Source: Chloroflexia bacterium SDU3-3 (lineage in GTDB: Bacteria > Chloroflexota > Chloroflexia > Chloroflexales > Roseiflexaceae). Taken from it: DNA of 64,000 bases. This document shows, one piece after another, positions 60,988 to 64,000 of this stretch (within the stretch, counting starts at the first letter, position 1; every line of letters starts with the position of its first letter). Below the pieces are notes generated by a model. That model was given only the letters and a program-made list of their open reading frames with translations, did not search any database and was not told where the DNA came from. The stretch spans positions 62,001 to 126,000 of the forward strand of contig WBOU01000017.1 of NCBI GenBank assembly GCA_009268125.1. The letters run 5' to 3'. Made by a program: the position numbers and the translations under genes.

Positions 60988-62961
60988 ATGATTTTGAGTG
61001 CGGCAGAGCTGGCGACGATCTGGGGGCCGCCGACGGCGGATGTGATCGACCTAGTGGAGACCGTGGGGGCGCGCTGGCTGCCCGCCCCGGCGAAGGCGTT
61101 TGTGGACCCGGCGAACCCGCGCACGATCACGATGGGCTACGGGCAGAAGTCGGACGGCTCGTGGGCACCGATCGGCATCCCCTACGACCAGCTGCGCTAC
61201 GTGATGTGGGTGACGGCCCCGATGGGGCGCGGCAAGTCGGAGTGGCTGAAGTGGGTCTTTAACGAGCTGTTTCGGGCCGGGTCGGGGCTGATGGGTCTCG
61301 ACCTCAAGGGCACGGATCTGGTGAACGGGACGATCCCGCTGATCCCGCTGGCGCGGGAGAAGGATGTGGTCATCCTCGATCTGAACGGCATGCGGGTGAA
61401 CGGCGAGCACCTCTACGCCGCGATGAACCTGCTCTCGGGCGACTTCGGGCGCTCGCTGGGCATCGACTACGACACGCAGGCCAGCACGGTGCTGTCGTTC
61501 TTCTCCTCGCTCGACGAGCGGTTCGACTCCGCCCCCGGCATGCAGAACTTCGCGACGATGGGCATGCTGGCGCTCCTGGAGGGCGAGCGGAGCGCGACGA
61601 TGCAGCACCTGGTGCGGCTGTACGCGGACGAGGACTATCGCAATGAGGTGTGCGCGGACCTCACCAACAAGCCGGTGCAGGACTTCTGGCTCTCGCGCTT
61701 CCCGGAGATGTCGAGCCAGGACACCGGCTCGCTGGTCAGTTTCCAGCGGCGCATTGACCTGCTCTTGACCTACCCGGCGCTGGCGGCGCTGATGGTTGCG
61801 CCGGGCTGCTCGATCAACGTGCGCGAGCTGATGGACACCGGCGGCATCCTGCTGGCCGGGATCTCGGCCAAGGACGGCAAGATCGCCAGCATCGCGGCCA
61901 CGCTGCTGCTCACGCAGATGACGCTGGCGGCGCTGAGCCGGGTGAACGTGCCGGAGGCGCAGCGCCCGGACTGGCCGGTAGTGATCGACGAGGCCCAGAT
62001 TGTGTTCGAGAAGAACCCCGGCATGGCCCCAGTGATGTTTTCGCAGCTGCGCGCCATGCGCATCGGGACGATGGTGGTGCACCAGAACATCGAGCAGCTG
62101 AACGCGATCCTGGGCGTGCTGAGCGGCAACGCACAGAACCGCCTGATCCTGGGGGCGGAGCTGGAGGACGCGACCGCGTATGGCAACAACTACCGCGCCT
62201 TGGGGATGGTCAAGGAGGACTTCCTCAATATGGAGCGGTTTGAGCACCAGTACATGAAGCTCTACGGCACCGACGCGCAGCTCTTCAGCGCGCAGATGCC
62301 GGGGATGGTCTCGCCGCTGGAAGAGCCAGCGCCGCCGCCGGTCTCCACCAACTGGCGGACGCGCCAGGCGGCGGTGCGCTCGCCCTCAGACGCGCGGCTG
62401 GATGCGGCGATTGGGCGCTTCAAGGAGATGGCGGTGGTGGATGAGGCCAAGGCGGTGACGCAGCTGGGCATGCTGATGATGCAGGACCCGCAGGCCTACA
62501 CGGCGTACTGCGAGCGGACGCGGCAGCACCGGCTGGTGCAGCGGGAGTTCATCCTGAACCACCCCGGCTGCATCCCGCACAAGGAGCGGCGCATCCGCAC
62601 GCTCTCAGCCCTGCGGGTGGGGGTGCCCCGGATCGAGACGAAGGCGCTCCAGTGGGCGCTGCTGATGCAGTCGCGGGAGGCAGCGCAGGCGCGGGCGGCG
62701 CGGGCCGAGGAGGAGAAGGCGGCCAAGAAAGGCGGCGGGAAGAAGCCGAAGGCCGCGCCCAGCGCGCCAGGGAGAGCGGCCCCTAGCGCGGCCCCGGCCA
62801 TCCCGACGGAGGCGCTGCTCGACCCATTCAGCACATCCGCCGGGGCGGCCACCACGGCGCTGCCGTCGCTGGAGACGCTGCTGGCGGAGACGGCGGGGAC
62901 GCTGGCGGCGCGCGAGACGCGGCGGGACGCGGCGGACATCGCCGAGGGCTTCGAGGTATGA
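60988..62961 (+). CDS. VirD4/TraG-type coupling ATPase
   Basis: The start could be ATG 60988 or GTG 60976; both have weak ribosome sites. The 657-aa product has Walker A APMGRGKS (residues 77-84) and Walker B VVIDEAQI (Asp334-Glu335), with TMVVHQNIEQLNAILG following as in conjugative coupling ATPases that bring the relaxosome to the channel. There is no membrane segment; anchoring is presumably through the preceding gene product. The C-terminus has a KKGGGKKPKAA basic tract. The next gene overlaps by 4 nt (ATGA). Confidence 0.8.
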   Translation: MILSAAELATIWGPPTADVIDLVETVGARWLPAPAKAFVDPANPRTITMGYGQKSDGSWAPIGIPYDQLRYVMWVTAPMGRGKSEWLKWVFNELFRAGSGLMGLDLKGTDLVNGTIPLIPLAREKDVVILDLNGMRVNGEHLYAAMNLLSGDFGRSLGIDYDTQASTVLSFFSSLDERFDSAPGMQNFATMGMLALLEGERSATMQHLVRLYADEDYRNEVCADLTNKPVQDFWLSRFPEMSSQDTGSLVSFQRRIDLLLTYPALAALMVAPGCSINVRELMDTGGILLAGISAKDGKIASIAATLLLTQMTLAALSRVNVPEAQRPDWPVVIDEAQIVFEKNPGMAPVMFSQLRAMRIGTMVVHQNIEQLNAILGVLSGNAQNRLILGAELEDATAYGNNYRALGMVKEDFLNMERFEHQYMKLYGTDAQLFSAQMPGMVSPLEEPAPPPVSTNWRTRQAAVRSPSDARLDAAIGRFKEMAVVDEAKAVTQLGMLMMQDPQAYTAYCERTRQHRLVQREFILNHPGCIPHKERRIRTLSALRVGVPRIETKALQWALLMQSREAAQARAARAEEEKAAKKGGGKKPKAAPSAPGRAAPSAAPAIPTEALLDPFSTSAGAATTALPSLETLLAETAGTLAARETRRDAADIAEGFEV

Positions 62962-63959
62962 GCATGCGGCTGGACATACGGGCGCGTGGCCACGCGGGTC
63001 TCACGCGGGCGGGGGCGGTGCTGGGCCTCCTGGGCCGGGTGGAGTTCGCCCGTGCGCACTGGGTCCACCGGCTGCTGTTCGCCGACCAGACGCCCCGGCG
63101 GGCGCGGCAGGTGCTGCGCGAGCTGCACGCGGCGCAGCTGATCTGGTGCGCGAGCGCACCCGCGCGGCGGGTGCCGGGGGCGGTGGGCAGCCCGAACGGC
63201 CAGCCGCCGCCCATCCCGCCGCAGGTGTACGGGCTGACGCCCGAGGGGCGCGCGGCGCTGGACACATTCGGCCTCGTGCCCGCCGGGGCTGACCTGGCGG
63301 GGCTGCCGGTGCGGCCCTGGGCCGACCCCGACCTCCGGCTGGCGCAGCTGCGGCACGACCTGCTGGTGTCGGACTGGTGCTGCGCGGTGCTGGCCGGGGT
63401 GCGGAAGCATCCGCAGCTGCATGCGGTGGCCTGCCAGGTCGAGTACATCAGCGCGACGAACGAGCGCGGCCAGGCGATGCAGCGCTTTGACGCGCTGGTG
63501 GTGGTGACGCTGGCCCCCAGGTCGCCCGCCGTCCGCCCTGCGCCGTGGGCGATCCCGTGGGCGGAGGGGCCGGACGTGCCCGATGGCAGCGTGGTCTGCC
63601 GCCTGGCGGCGGAGATCGACACGGGGAGCGAGAAGCTGGCGATCCTGATGGGCAAGGCGGGCATGTACCGCGCGCTGACGCTGGCGGGGCACTACACGGC
63701 GACGCTGGGCGGCCCGGTGCTGCCGGTGGTGCTGGTGCCGGGCGGGACGCGGCGGGCGGGGCAGGTGGCGCGGGAGTGGCAGGACGGCTGGCCCGACGGG
63801 GCCGGGGTGATCGCGAGCGTCGCCCAGGCGCAGGTCCAGGGCGACGCGGTGGTGGGGCGCTACCTGGCGATGGCCAGCCGCCCGGCGCGCGAGGTGTTCC
63901 TGCTGGAGGCGTTCGGCGTGACGCGGCAGTCCTGGGAGGCGGCGACCGCGCGGCGGTGA
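62958..63959 (+). CDS. Replic_Relax (replication-relaxation) family protein
   Basis: The 333-aa product begins with a winged-helix region (VEFARAHWVHRLLF, RRARQVLRELHAAQLIW, PQVYGLTPEGRAALD). A nuclease-like domain follows with the family phrases LRHDLLVSDW, RFDALVVV and LAAEIDTGSEKLAILMGKAG. This matches the replication-relaxation family (PF13814 type), associated with rolling-circle relaxation and mobilisation in Gram-positive and related elements. It overlaps the coupling ATPase, consistent with a relaxosome role. The catalytic residues cannot be named with confidence. The 41 nt after it are uninformative. Confidence 0.8.
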   Translation: MSMRLDIRARGHAGLTRAGAVLGLLGRVEFARAHWVHRLLFADQTPRRARQVLRELHAAQLIWCASAPARRVPGAVGSPNGQPPPIPPQVYGLTPEGRAALDTFGLVPAGADLAGLPVRPWADPDLRLAQLRHDLLVSDWCCAVLAGVRKHPQLHAVACQVEYISATNERGQAMQRFDALVVVTLAPRSPAVRPAPWAIPWAEGPDVPDGSVVCRLAAEIDTGSEKLAILMGKAGMYRALTLAGHYTATLGGPVLPVVLVPGGTRRAGQVAREWQDGWPDGAGVIASVAQAQVQGDAVVGRYLAMASRPAREVFLLEAFGVTRQSWEAATARR

Positions 63960-64000
63960 TGGGCCGTGTGGCGCTGGATGGGGCGAATCCCAACATTCCT

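Noticed and set aside
1-64000. CRISPR arrays, tRNA or rRNA genes, insertion sequences with transposases
   Set aside because: I saw no regularly spaced direct repeats with unique spacers, no cloverleaf or rRNA-like sequence and no transposase or integrase reading frame in the window.

Overview
ORGANISM AND SETTING. The window is GC-rich, densely packed and bacterial. Its protein content points to the Chloroflexota, probably class Chloroflexia: very long secreted proteins built of DUF11 and pre-peptidase (PPC) repeats, Thr/Pro stalks, a LodA/LodB pair, NarL-type two-component genes, and secreted proteins that end in a YLPL(V/T)x(K/R) tail. I cannot name the genus from the sequence. A replication initiator, a ParM/ParR-type segregation module, a type IV secretion (T4SS) and coupling-protein cluster and a Replic_Relax protein together suggest a conjugative plasmid or an integrative conjugative element. 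This conclusion is inferred from gene content; I see no att sites or closed ends.

LAYOUT. (1) 1-8.9 kb is sparse and partly decayed: a remnant of a PPC-repeat surface protein; a lodB-lodA pair in which lodB has an in-frame TAG; a class-C beta-lactamase-like serine hydrolase; and an endonuclease/exonuclease/phosphatase gene with a one-base frameshift. Long gaps with no detectable genes separate them. (2) 8.9-17.2 kb looks like a defence island: two proteins share one C-terminal module behind different N-terminal domains, and they flank a membrane NERD protein; then a membrane-anchored winged-helix-like protein, a PaeR7I/XhoI-type restriction-modification pair, and a small protein next to a Pol-beta-like nucleotidyltransferase. 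(3) 17.2-25.5 kb is the maintenance region: G-rich repeats, a Phd/YefM antitoxin without an obvious toxin, a membrane protein plus a degenerate FtsK/HerA-like protein, a parC-like array of GTCTAC palindromes, an actin-like ParM and probable ParR, an XRE regulator, and a replication protein ending in a DnaA domain-I-like segment. (4) 25.8-29.3 kb is an operon of an FkbM-like protein, a sulfite-oxidase-fold lipoprotein, a sensor kinase and a response regulator. (5) 29.5-45.1 kb carries a C25 (gingipain-like) peptidase, receiver-like and kinase-like but atypical regulators, a Cys-rich protein with a MinD/CooC-type ATPase, and a run of surface proteins and lipoproteins ending in an NlpC/P60 hydrolase. 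(6) 45.2-64 kb is the T4SS operon: a VirB6-like membrane protein, surface and stalk proteins, TrbC/VirB2-like and PrgI/VirB3-like proteins, VirB4, a probable dead ATPase with internal repeats, a membrane platform protein, a VirD4/TraG-type coupling ATPase and a Replic_Relax protein.

HOW IT FITS TOGETHER. Two intergenic segments, 34064-34159 and 45142-45237, are identical at 94 of 96 positions and lie just upstream of the first genes of blocks (5b) and (6). This is direct sequence evidence that the surface-protein/regulator operon and the T4SS operon share one promoter cassette and are probably expressed together. The atypical receiver-like and GHKL-like proteins encoded directly behind the first copy are candidate regulators of it. 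Strong hairpins and palindromes separate most transcription units.
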